64,000 nucleotides of DNA from Glebionis coronaria. Lineage: Eukaryota; Streptophyta; Magnoliopsida; Asterales; Asteraceae. The number at the start of each line of letters is the position of its first letter. Position 1 is the first letter of the stretch. The notes under the pieces are model-generated. The model had not been told where the DNA came from. It searched no databases and was given only the letters and a program-made list of their open reading frames with translations. Made by a program: the position numbers and the translations under genes. The stretch spans positions 211,652,592 through 211,716,591 of the forward strand of contig CM046882.1 in assembly GCA_025667525.1 (NCBI GenBank), given 5' to 3'. Positions 42,508 through 53,088 of this stretch are shown piece by piece.

Positions 42508-42911
42508 TTATAGCCATGCATAATTGCACTTAATTGTGTAACTACAGTGAAATGTGCGCCGCACTTGTTCAATTGTGCGCCGCACTTCATCAGGTATAAA
42601 TGTGCGCCGCACTTGCCAAATTGTGCGCCACACTTCTTGTTGTTCTCCACATTCGGAGTACTTTGAATGTACGCCGCACAAAACAGAGTGTGTGCCGCAC
42701 TTATGTTCCTTTTTGGCATAATTCTTCTTTTAGCCCCTTTATTCTTTATTTCTTCATTCTTTTCCTTTATGGTTTCTTTCTTGGCTACAATACAAACAAT
42801 ACCTTTTATTAGTATCAATTCAATATATAATTTATTTATTTACATAACAAACAAGGACAAATGAATCATTACAAACATGTATAAATGAGGCGTTATCATT
42901 TAGTCAGGGTT
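42508..42911 (-). other. Leader of element D (or U3 of B) with three palindrome dyads
   Basis: Six words of type GTGCGCCGCAC in three pairs: 42554/42575, 42602/42623 and 42669/42690, each exactly 21 bp apart. The remainder is T-rich. Which element owns the left part is not settled, because Sirevirus C inserted at 42503. Confidence 0.75.
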
Positions 42912-42926
42912 CCACGGATGGCGCCA
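42912..42926 (-). promoter_or_regulatory. Primer binding site of element D
   Basis: Minus strand TGGCGCCATCCGTGG, of the GGCGCC type used by gypsy elements. The LTR edge (TGTTGGAGC on plus) is at 42930. The tRNA is not identified with certainty. Confidence 0.65.
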
Positions 42927-42929
42927 ACT

Positions 42930-43255
42930 TGTTGGAGCATAATTTGGTTGGGCCGGTTCGACGACTCTCCTGGGTCGTTCATCATCTTCCTGGGTCCTGA
43001 GTAATGCTGCAAACAAAGGTAAACCGGTTAGACGTAGACCCGAGGCCGGAGCCCCCGGGTCCACCTCCGTCGGTCAAGTTAGTATTCGGTCGATATATTG
43101 TAAAGAAGTGTGGTTAAGAGAGATAACTTGTTGTAGAATGAGACCCCTACCCTTGTATTTATAGGACTAGGGTATCTTGAAGTGTAAGTTAGGTATGTGT
43201 AGGTCGTGGGCATGTCGGGTCGGGCCGACTGCAGACTATACGTTGACACCCGCCA
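42930..43255 (-). mobile_element. LTR of gypsy element D (right end approximate)
   Basis: G/C-richer block starting TGTTGGAGCATAA. TATA box TATAAATA on the minus strand at 43156-43163. The composition changes sharply at about 43255, taken as the end. No second LTR seen, so the element is partial. Confidence 0.5.
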
Positions 43256-44499
43256 TTTCGAACGTAACTGAATTTTCTTTCTTTTAAGAATACTTCCAAA
43301 TCTTTATTCAAACTTTAAAATTTGGATGTTTTCTAAGTTCTATACTTTGTCCAAAGTATTGAGCGTCGGTTTGTCGTAAAACTTGTGTTTACTCTTTTCT
43401 TTTAAGTTGGACATCTCGTGTTGGTATATCTTTGAAAATTGATATATTTATAAAGTGTTAAACTTAATTGAATTTTGAAATGGGTCATAAACTATTTTCA
43501 AATTAAATAAAGCTATGTATACTTTGTTGTATCTAACACTCAAAACATAGAGGAATGCTTTTGTTATTTACTTTTGTGTTTTGGACATTCTTAAGTGATC
43601 ATTACTATTGGTAGTAGTGTTAGTTAGTTGTCTACTTGTTTGTGCATTGCATATAGGACCAACATCTCTTGGTTTACAAAAGTTACATAAACATCTTATA
43701 CACCTCGACATGTTCTTTAACACTCTTAGGTTTGAAAGCTTTGTGAGCTTGTCAAGTCTATTGATGTGGGTCGTCTTACTCGATCATTATGTTATTAGTT
43801 CAAGTAGATTAATGTCTCACTATGAAACATGAAACACTCTTTGAAAATATTATCTATTTTCTCTTAAAGGATTGTTAGTGGGAATCAAGAAAGATTTCTA
43901 ATATATACCAATTCATTATTTAAAGTATCATTGATTACATTATCGAATCTAATTGACATGTTTTTTAGTGTAGACATGAATGTTGGTTATCGATAATATA
44001 CATTGGATCATAACTCACACTTGTGTTGATGATGTTATATTGAATCTACTTGTTCAAATTGTTAGAAAATTTTTTTTAATAGTTGTTTATAACACACAAT
44101 GGAGTTGGTTTGACAACTTGGATGTTTCATCCAAAATACTCAAGTAATTTACATTGCAATGCAATTTGTAAATGTGTCATTTTTGAAAGACCAATCAAGA
44201 GTGTTACTTTGTTTTGTGTAAATGTTGTTTATACACTTCAATGTTGTTGGCCTAAGTTATATTAAGGTAAATAACCTTAACTAGACTTATTAGACAATAT
44301 ATGCAATGGTGCATTCTTAACCCTCCTTAGGTTGTGCATTGTGTCGTCATACGGCTTCCATCTTTCCTACACTCCATTAGTCAAATGTAGGAATTATATT
44401 TTATCTAACTTGAGAATGACTACTAGAGAATCTATTACACTAGAAATTGAATTTGACCTAACGGTTGGATTTCTTCGAGGAGAAGTTGGGTTCGTGTAT
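43256..44499. other. No gene seen; decayed repeat sequence
   Basis: A/T-rich sequence with short open frames only. A motif around 44110-44165 (ACTCAAGTAATTTACATTGCAA) resembles 45800-45850, suggesting an old duplication or two copies of one repeat. Confidence 0.4.
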
Positions 44500-44803
44500 A
44501 ACCCGTAAAAACGGTCGTGTTTAGCCTTAATTGAGCACCTCTAGTGATAGTCTCATACTCATTCTCTAAATTGATTAAATGGCTCTTCCTAAGTATGACT
44601 AATGATAGTTTACATCCATGAACTCCTGGCAGGTTACCCAAGCCAGTACTACTCTCCCATGAGCATGCTTAACTTCCAGTTCCTAAGAACCCCAGTTTTA
44701 GTAGACCACAAAACGCGTTGTGTCATGAGAAAGCGACTGTTATCTTATGAACCATGGATCTCTCATGGCCACAGCCGATGTGGGATTTGCCTAGGGTGTC
44801 ACA
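44500..44803 (-). mobile_element. Cassandra-like LTR (left edge approximate)
   Basis: Minus strand begins TGTGACACCCTAGGC...CCCACATCGGC at 44803, the typical Cassandra LTR start, and carries a 5S rRNA-like segment. No primer site or second LTR found, so probably a solo or truncated LTR. Confidence 0.6.
44621..44700 (-). ncRNA. 5S rRNA-like segment inside a Cassandra-like LTR
   Basis: Minus strand has AAGTTAAGCATGCTC, matching the internal A box region of plant 5S rRNA, then GGGAGAGTAGTACTGGCTTG and GGTAACCTGCCAGGAGTTC, matching the later intermediate element and C box. The first half of 5S is poorly conserved. This is not a functional 5S gene; known Cassandra TRIM elements carry such 5S promoters in their LTRs. 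Confidence 0.7.
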
Positions 44804-47800
44804 TTAGGAGTCTTTTTCTTTTGTAGACTTTAGGTTTTTCTTAGCTTTCTTCCTACGTGCTAATTGTACCTATGTGTTTTTTCTTTGTGTGCGTTCTAGT
44901 TTTTATTTCTCTTTAGCATAACTTTATGATAAGTTAGACTAGAACATTAGGATTTGTTGAATTGGAAAACTTCCCTTGTTCTCCAAAACACACCCTATGT
45001 GCGCGGATCCTTAATTGTCTGGCGATATATATGGAACCGCGTGTACAATTATTGAACCGCAAGCTTCAAAAATTGGTTTTCTAAAACTTACCAATTGTTC
45101 CAACACCTTTTGGAATCTTTGTTTCAAACCTTTGATCACTTCCAAAATATCTTGTGCTTTCTCTTCTTGGCCCTAAGCATTTTTGCATCTCTTTTACACC
45201 AAAGCAAAATGTCTTTTTCAACAAATGAAAGCCTTGATTATCCATTATTTTCTCAAATCTCTTTCAACGCAAATTTACCAAAGAACTCACCTAATCAAAT
45301 CTCTTCTCCTTCAAAGGAAATTGATTTTGGAAACTCTCCTTTTCACCACTTCCCTTTTGTGTTCTTTCTCAATCACATGTTAATTTCATGTCATGGAACA
45401 TAATGTCATTGTTGACAATATCAACATCTTGTCATGTCTTATATCTATCATGAGTTGAATTACAAGATTACCACCAGGCCTTCTCCACCAAATTCCACTA
45501 CCACATTATCTTCTAATCAAGCATGTGTTGCTTGTTAATAAGACATCTAATTAAAGCAAATCTTAGAATTATAGTGTAACTAATATTAAACTATGCTTTT
45601 GTTTTAGGCTTGTGTTTCATACATCTTTGTATGATCTTTAATTTATTGTATTTCCTTTCATGTTTTTCAACATGATTTGTCTTTGAGTCTTGGATCTCGT
45701 TGTTCTTGTGATCCTTCTTTTCTTCTTTATTTTCTCACTTGGTTGTCAAGGAAGGTTAGATTTTAATCTAATTCCTCTCCTAGTAAGATTGACAACTTAA
45801 ATATTTCTTTCGAAATATTCAAGTAACTTTAACTTGCAATTGCAATTGTTAAAATCTATATCCGAAGCATTGACTTTCAAGCTATTTAGCAACTTATGTT
45901 AAATTGTTTGACCAAGTGATTTTCTTTTGAGTTGATAATCGCTATTGGGCACCCACTGTCCACGGTTCCTAAAATGACCTAGTGGCTCATTATTGATAAT
46001 GAACCGCAGACCTATTTAATGAACCGCGACTAGTGAGTCCTTTTGTTCGTTTTTGGTTTATCTCTCTCTTTGATGAGTTTTCTTGAAGAATCTTTCTTTT
46101 CTTCTCTTTTGGGTTTCTTCTCTTGTTTTCTTTGAATATTTTATTATCACCTATGAGGGTATAGTATTCTTGAATTATTTTGTGAAGTTATCCTTAACTT
46201 CTTTGTTGAGTCTCTCTTGATTTCTTTTAATCATGCCTATCTAAGTCGAGTCTCTCTCTTCTATCCTTGATAAACAAAGTTGAGTCGAGCCTCACTCTTT
46301 TCTCGTCATGTAATTGTTCTTTGAACATTCACAACGATTGAGAAGAGCTACGAAACTTTGAGCATGTAGTTTACTATATGATAAACACCATCCATCTTGG
46401 TTTTTCTTTTCTTTGACTTCTTTGATCTCTTTCTTTATATTTCATAAGCACCCTAGCCTATAATGTCTTATATCTAGTATTTTTCTTAAAGCGTCGATTT
46501 ATCCGCTTTTGGTCTTCTTTTTTTTGTGTACCTTGATTCCCAACTTAAAGCTTTTGGAGCTTTCTAAAGGAATTTTTTTTGGGTAAAAAATGTCTCTAGT
46601 TTGAGATTTTTTTTGTCCTTCCTTGTTGAGAGTTGAGTACGGTTAAAATTTACAATTGGATTGGGTGATTCCAACTACTCTAAGCTTTAACCTTTTGACA
46701 TAATATCTTCAAACTTTTTTATGTTTCTTTTCTACTTCTATTCCACCAATTGTGAAATGATTATGTCAAAGTCCTCTCCTTGTCTTTGAGTTGATTGCGG
46801 TTAAAATTTACAATTGGTATGGGTGATTCCATCAATTCTATGTTTTTAACCCCTTGAGATAATATCTTCAAATTGTTAGATGTTTCTTTTCTACCTCTAT
46901 TCTAACAATTTTGAATTGATCTTCTCAAAATCCTCTCCTTTTTTTTTGGATTGATAGCATCGCGTACACACTTCTTTCTTCAATGCTTGTCATTGCTTGT
47001 GCAAACGACTTGTTTATCATTCTCATTTTCCTTTTCATCATAGTCATTCTTCCTCTCTTTTCGACTATGTGGAATTGTTTTTATTTTCCATGTCATACTC
47101 TCTTTAGTTTGGTATTTTTGCCAAGATATTAAAGCGGAGTATGTCCTCTCGACAATATTTTCTAATTTTATAAATTGGACATTTCGTTTCTCTCTTTAGT
47201 CCTTTTTATATTTTTGGTGTCACCAAAATAATTTGGGCTCTCTTTTCTATCTAATAGCCCTCTTATTTTTCTTAACTTGTCATATTTTTTACACTTCTAA
47301 AAGTTAAGATTGTTTTAGCTTTCTCTTGAGTCCCTTTCTTTGTACTCGAGTTGTTTAAAGCTAATTCCGCGTGGGTTACCCTTGCTATATATGCTCTTGT
47401 CCGCTAACTTTGTTTTTTAAGACTTTTCTAACCCTTCTTTGTAGCTCGCCATTTTTCTTGCTTTGTTGGTGCCTCAAGCAAGGGGGAGCTCATATCAAGG
47501 GGGAGCATTTTTAAGAGTTCCACTCATTACATTTGTGATCGTTGACTCACTTAAATTACATTCATCGAACATCTTGCAAGTAATGAATTTTGGAATCTCG
47601 AAGATAAGCGTATTATTATGCGTAGAGTTGGTTAACCTATGGTGATTGAAGACTTCACTAGGATGACGTAAGCTCAATATTTTTACATGATGTGTTTATG
47701 GTTTGGATTCTCCCCTCTCTACCAAGGGACGACTAGCTTTTTAGATGCAAGGTCTTTCAAAGTCGATCCTCCTCTTCTACCAATAAAGACTACTTTTCGG

Positions 47801-48001
47801 ATGCAAGCTCTCTTGACGTCAATTCTTACCTTCCTCAAATGACGTGCAATCGATGACTACCACTTTGGATGTGTGCTCTCTCGACGTTGTTTCTTCTCTT
47901 CTTGAAAGACGTTAAGGGGGGAAGTAAGTGTAAACGAGTAACTTATACATTTTAATATGTGTTGCGGTTTACTTGTTTGTCATCATCAAAAAGGGGGAGA
48001 T
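44804..48001 (+). mobile_element. Degenerate internal 3' part of Sirevirus E
   Basis: T-rich, without a convincing gene. A short frame starting MSFSTNESLDYPLFSQ (45210-45400) might be a relic. Polypurine tracts AAGGGGGAG recur at 47480-47489, 47497-47507 and 47927-47936, with the final AAAAAGGGGGAGATTG at 47987-48002 before the LTR. Word blocks GAACCGC lie at 45034/45054 and 46001/46021. Direct repeats around 46630 and 46795 (GGTTAAAATTTACAATTGG). Confidence 0.55.
47984..48001 (+). promoter_or_regulatory. 3' polypurine tract of E
   Basis: Tract containing AAAAAGGGGGAGATT immediately precedes TGTTAGTGC, the classic Sirevirus PPT-LTR junction. Confidence 0.85.
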
Positions 48002-49150
48002 TGTTAGTGCAAACATTACGATGTTTAGTCGATATAATCTCTTCGTGTTTTGTTGATGACAAACGTATAATTCGCAATACATTATGTAAAATGTTTTGTA
48101 AAATGAATTTGGCATGAATTACTCAAGGTATGTACAAACAAGTCATTAACCTTACTAAGTGATCAATGATTAATATTTTCTTAAAACTCACTTTTAATTA
48201 AAGTGACAAAGTAACTTTTAATTAACTTTATTTTTAAGAAAATGTTTTATTAAAAAGAAAATGGAAATTTGAATATGGCATATTCCAAAGAATATTCCCT
48301 TAGGTATATTCCAAAGAATATTTTTAATTTGAATTTGGCATATTCAAAATGTCAAAGGAATCCCTTTTGGGTATAAACTACCCCAGATGGCATTTCCCCT
48401 ACTAAAGGACAAAAATGCACAGACTCCAGGCCTGAGGTACCTTAAAATAGACCCGCGGATCTTTATTGATAAGGATCCGTGGAGACAATTAAGGCACCGC
48501 GGGTGGTTTCGATCGTTGCAATTTTGCCCTGTAAATAGTGGATCATTTCCATCTTTTCGTTCAACCCTTTTTGCACAGTTTCTTTAGAAACATCTTTAAA
48601 CCCTTGATTAGTTAGCTTTGATTAATCTTGTTTAAGATGTGATTCTATCCTCAATATCCTCATCCTCTCAAGTGCAAAGAGAAGAACACTTTTATTACCA
48701 TGAAATGTTGGGTTCATAACATGATGAAGATCTCTCCTTCTAGATCAAGTCATTGTTTTCCTACAATGTTAACATGAAGATCCAAGTGATGTGTATACTT
48801 ATACTTGATGTATGTGTAGAAGATCCAAGTGTTTGGTTCACTTGGATGTGTTTGTAAGGGTAGTAGATCCAAGAGATGGGTATCCTTTGATTAGGTGTAG
48901 TTGTGTAGATCCAAATTATTGTGTCAATTTGGAAGTTGTGTAGTTGTGTAGATCCAAGTTGTTGTGTCAATTTGGATAAAGTGTTAGAGTCATAGATCTA
49001 AGTGTGTAGTTAGATCTATATGGTTTATGTGTTTAGGCCATAAAACACAAGGTTTGTTATGTTGGGCCATAAAACATAACTAGTGTGAAGATTGGTGTAG
49101 ATGTATGGTTGCGTCTTAGAAGTTCTCACTTAGCTTCAAAGTGAAGAGTT

Positions 49151-49440
49151 GTAAATATTGGTTCTACCTTTCAATTAGAACTCGACATCTAGCCTTTTGT
49201 CATAAAATGGTGAAGTAGGGAACGTTGTAAAGATTGGTTCTACCTTTCGATTAGAACTCGACATCTAGCCTTGTGTCGTTAAATGGTGAAGTAGGCAACA
49301 TTGTGAAGATTGGTTCTATATTTCGATTAGAGCTCGACATCTAGCCTTGTGTCATAAAATGGTGAAGTGGGCGACGTTGTGTAAATTGGTCCTACCTAAG
49401 ATTAGGACTCGACTTTTAGCTTAGAGTTGGAAATTGGTTA
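49151..49440. repeat. 76-bp tandem repeat in LTR E, about 3.7 copies
   Basis: Units start at 49151, 49227, 49303 and 49379; each contains TTGGTTCTACCTTTCGATTA-like sequence and CTCGACATCTAGCC. Confidence 0.9.
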
Positions 49441-49661
49441 AGCGACGTTGTGTACGGTGTCTACACCTTAAGGAGTTTGTTCACTAGTGAAGTAACTCTC
49501 GAGTTGGGTCTTGAGGAGTGGAGTAGGGCGAAGTGGAGCTTCGTGACTGAATCACTATAAATCATCGTGTCGGTACTTTCCTTTACATTACGTCTTTACT
49601 TATAAGTCTTTACTTTTATAGTTGCATACTTGTGTTGTGTGTATTTGTGTGCATCACATAA

Positions 49662-49806
49662 TCTAAACATCTAAGTTGCAGAAAAGCTAAGGCTTAGTAC
49701 GTGTGTGCTTCATGTTTAGATTATGGTCAAGTGTGCATCCTTTAGTCTAAACATCTTAGTTGCGGAAAAGCTAAGGCTTAGTATGTGTGCGCTAAGTGTT
49801 TAGACT
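49662..49806. repeat. Duplicated 61-bp segment in LTR E
   Basis: TCTAAACATCT...AAAGCTAAGGCTTAGTA occurs at 49662-49722 and 49746-49806. Confidence 0.85.
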
Positions 49807-50105
49807 ATTGCTTGATGTACTCTTGATTTGATGTGTTTGTGTGTTTACTTACTTATTGTTTACTTTTATGACAAACACATCTCATATCTAGTCAAGCTTA
49901 ATCGAGAATTTGATACAAAGTATTGTCAAGGATTATAATGTATCAATATTTGGCATCCACTATCGGTGGTTCTCTATTGAGCCCACGGTTCTTTATTGAT
50001 TAAGAACCGCAAGGGTATTTAAGGAACCGCGACCTGAGGATTAAAAGAAAATTTTTGAAAATTAACTAGAAAGTATTCAACCCCCCCCCCCCTCTAGTTT
50101 CTACA

Positions 50106-52069
50106 TAGTTGTAGCTTTTCATCATGCGGTTCTTCACTTTCCTGGATGTCCAATCAGAAAGTTCAACCGTACCGTCTTGTGAATCTATGATGATCAACAA
50201 AGGATAGTTACATACATTTAAAAAATAAATTTGAGATATGTAATGATCAACCGCGCCGTCTTGTACCATCGCTGTAAAACATCCATTACGTACTCGACAA
50301 GCTTGGTTATCGGGAGTCTTTGTACGAATCGCGTGATTGAGTTAACAAACTCGACACTGTTTGACGTCATGTAGTTGTACCGATTTGTGGGGCAGTACGC
50401 CCTCGACCATTTATCATACCCGGCTTGTTCGAGTTTAGCGACACAGTCCGGTCTATAATCGCGTAGTACGGCAATAGCTTGATCAAACTCTTGTGTCGTG
50501 TACGCTTTGCAGGTTTTCCAGTACATGTCGTGTTGCTTCCTAGTTCTAAGCTTGCAGTTCATCATTAGATGTCTGTCACAATAACCATGCTATGATCTAC
50601 TGAAGATCGTAATACAAGCAAGATAATAGAAGGATGATCGTCAGATATGATGCATAAATTTGGCGGTTCTCCCATATGACCTCTCAACTTCTTCAAAAAC
50701 CACGTCCAATATTCAATTGTCTATCCATGTGAAACCCCAGTCTTAATTTGTACTATCTGGTTGTTACCATCCATCGCAACCACCAGATGATTTATGCCCA
50801 AGTATTGACCTTTTAGATGAGCACCATCTATAATCAACAGGGGCCTCATGTATCGTAAGAAGCTCCTTACCTGTGATAGAGAGAACAAAGTTATATAGTA
50901 TAATCGAAACAATTCCATATTAAAAGGCAACCACAGAAAGAATAAACTCACCACTATACCGAATCCAACATATAGCATCTGAAAACATCCTTGTTCGTCT
51001 GTTTGAATGTGCGACACAGTTCCCGGATTCACTAGGTTTAAATTGTGGCAATACACAGCCAACTGCTCGAACGATTCGGTGTGATTACCGTGGAACATAA
51101 TCAAAGTATCGTTCTTACCTCTCCAACATCTTTTGTAAGAAACATCGATCTTCCAATCGATAGACAAATCTTGTATAATGTCCTTCACCTTATATATCCT
51201 ATTACTATTACGCATTTTTTCTACCAGCAACCTAGCGAACAACTTCTTTGTTGCATTTCGATCATTAGGAAGTATTTGTGTCATTGAACAATTGTGTGTG
51301 TCATGGCAACTTGATACCATGAATATACAACCAAACTTAGCCTTTCGTGCATGAACATTCCAATTGCACTCGGGGTGTGCACATTTAACAGTGTAACGCA
51401 CGGGACTGGACCTATCAACTAAATATTCAAACAATTTTTAATGATTTTATCCCAATAAACACAATTAGTTCCTCTTTGTCTTTAAAAGTGTCCCCTACAC
51501 TTATATTATTAACATCAACACGGGTTGTCTTAAAGTGAGGTTCTGGTTGATGGGAGGGGGGGGGGGAATTGGGAAATCACTAAGACTTGTTTTTTGCCAA
51601 AGTGTGAGGCTAGCAGGATTGGACTCTACAACGTTAGGCGCTACTGTATAATTCAAATCAAATTCGTGTTTTTTATTACTAACCTCGTTTGAAGCCACTC
51701 GATTTGTGGTAACTGAAACGAATAACTTCGGGACGCCAGACCTAACAGAACAAATTGATAAAACAAAGCAATCCCAATCGTCGTCGTCCTTAACCTTAAT
51801 GGAATCTGATCTTGTTTTGTATAGTTACTTAATTCTTCACTCTTACATATTTGAAACTTTTTCTTCACGTACGCTATTAGCTCCTTATCTCGAACTTTTT
51901 CTGGTAATAAAACACTACGCATTGAACCTTGGTATACCAGATTTAAATTCACCTTCCCATCAATTCTAGAAGTCATTGTTGTTTTTAATATTGTTTTGGT
52001 ATACCAGATTTGAATAGGTTGAACTACTCTAACATCTCCCATAACATTTAAAAGGAAGTTCCCAACCAC
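50106..52069 (-). pseudogene. MULE (Mutator-like) transposase, decayed and cut by LTR E
   Basis: Minus-strand relic. N-terminal part 51434-50952 has the MuDR DNA-binding pattern (VKCAHPECNWNVHARK, then YKVKDIIQDL and NPGTVSHIQTDEQGCFQMLY). The transposase core follows with the first Asp in LLIIDGAHLKGQYLG (about 50830) and the next in CIISDDHPSI (about 50625), interrupted by a stop at 50721. HGYCDRHLMM-like text and YNYMTSNSVEFVNS lead to SDWTSRKVKNRMMKSYNY, where the LTR of E begins. A likely intron lies at 50871-50951. Upstream 51501-52069 holds more N-terminal relics. The enzyme would cut at Mutator-type terminal repeats; none were recognised. Confidence 0.8.
50871..50951 (-). other. 81-bp in-frame intron in the MULE transposase
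   Basis: Minus strand donor GTGAGTTT and acceptor CTCTATCACAG. Removing it joins FGIV to VRSFLRYMR, as expected for MULEs; left in, it adds 27 hydrophobic residues without a stop. Confidence 0.75.
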
Positions 52070-52286
52070 TTGGTCAGTACTATTAAATTCTTCATGGCCA
52101 GGCCTAAAATATTTATTTCTTGCAGCTAGGGATGAAAGTTCACTATTCTAAGTTGTAGGCAAAACAGTGTTCTCAAGTTTCCCTCCAAATTACTTGGTTG
52201 GTGTGTATTCCCTCTAATTATATCCCCTATATTAGGGCAACCCTATCATAAAACTGACTTAAAAAACCACACATAAACCTCAAAAT

Positions 52287-52664
52287 ATGGTGAGATGACA
52301 TAACCGTGATGCTAATGCAATAATCAAATCATCATGGACTCAAACTAACCCTGGCCGAAGGTTCTATTGGTTTTCTGTAAGTGTTCATTATACTAGCATA
52401 CGTTGATTATTTTTTGTTAGCTTAGTCTACAGGTTCTTATCATTCTTAATTTAGGGGGGATACGGCATAATAGACTGGTATGACGGTCCTATGTGTCCAA
52501 GAGCTGTTGAAATTATTCTTGGACTACTAAGATCTTTGAACGAGCGGAATGAAAGGCTTAATGAATTGGAAGAAATAGTAGCTCAAAAACAGATTCAGCT
52601 TCGCAAACTCAAGGCAGTTTTATTCATAAGCTTGATCATGTTTATTTATTATATATTCAATTAA
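52287..52664 (+). pseudogene. GRF-type zinc-finger protein (two exons, early stop)
   Basis: Exon 1 at 52287-52376 reads from ATG into SSWTQTNPGRRFY, the typical GRF finger, and ends at donor GTAAGT. Exon 2 at 52455-52664 begins after TTTAG and contains YGIIDWYDGPMCPRAVEIIL, a coiled-coil (LNERNERLNELEEI) and a C-terminal hydrophobic segment (AVLFISLIMFIYYIFN). Proteins of this shape occur widely in plants, often near MULEs; function is unclear, probably single-strand nucleic acid binding. TGA at 52296-52298 falls where a finger Cys is expected, so this copy is probably inactive. Confidence 0.75.
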
Positions 52665-53088
52665 AATGTTAATCGGTTTATGGTTAACATGTATCACAAT
52701 TAGCTTTCTGGACTGTTTACTTTCATTTACCGCTGTATTCCAATGAATGTTGTACTTTCTTCAAAATTTCAATCTAACGATAAAGTACGATTTTTATCTT
52801 TTTTTCTTAGGTTTTAAAAAGGTCAAACAATTAAATTTATGTAAACATAGTTCTTTTCTACATTAAACCATTGCAAGATACAACATTGCTACACACATAT
52901 CATTCAGTTTAACTCACAAAAAGTAGCATCTTATGTTGTTCTTAAAATAACTTGACCTTACCTAGTTACCTTGCCAACTGCTTGTGCGTCCATAGGTAGT
53001 CTGCAGTTCTTTCCCGGTATGCAGTATGAACAAAGTTTAGATCATCTACTGATAACGACATGTTATGTATCAATATGTAAATAAATAT
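52665..53088. other. No gene seen
   Basis: A/T-rich, no recognisable feature before the LTR of G at 53089. Confidence 0.5.

Larger units (their letters stand above)
48002..50105 (+). repeat. 3' LTR of Sirevirus E (2.1 kb)
   Basis: From TGTTAGTGCAAAC to GTTTCTACA. The right edge is fixed because MULE coding sequence resumes at 50106. Contains word blocks 48456-48500 and 49986-50030, short TAGATCCAAG repeats (48778-48970), a 76-bp tandem repeat (49151-49440), an 84-bp-offset duplication (49662-49722 and 49746-49806) and a run of 13 C near the end. Confidence 0.8.

Noticed and set aside
44621..44700. Functional 5S rRNA gene
   Set aside because: The first half is too divergent and the segment lies within an LTR; it is a 5S-derived promoter relic.
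50078..50091. Run of C near the end of LTR E as a sequencing artefact
   Set aside because: Sirevirus LTRs commonly have a C-run before the 3' end (family knowledge), so it is probably real, though its exact length is uncertain.
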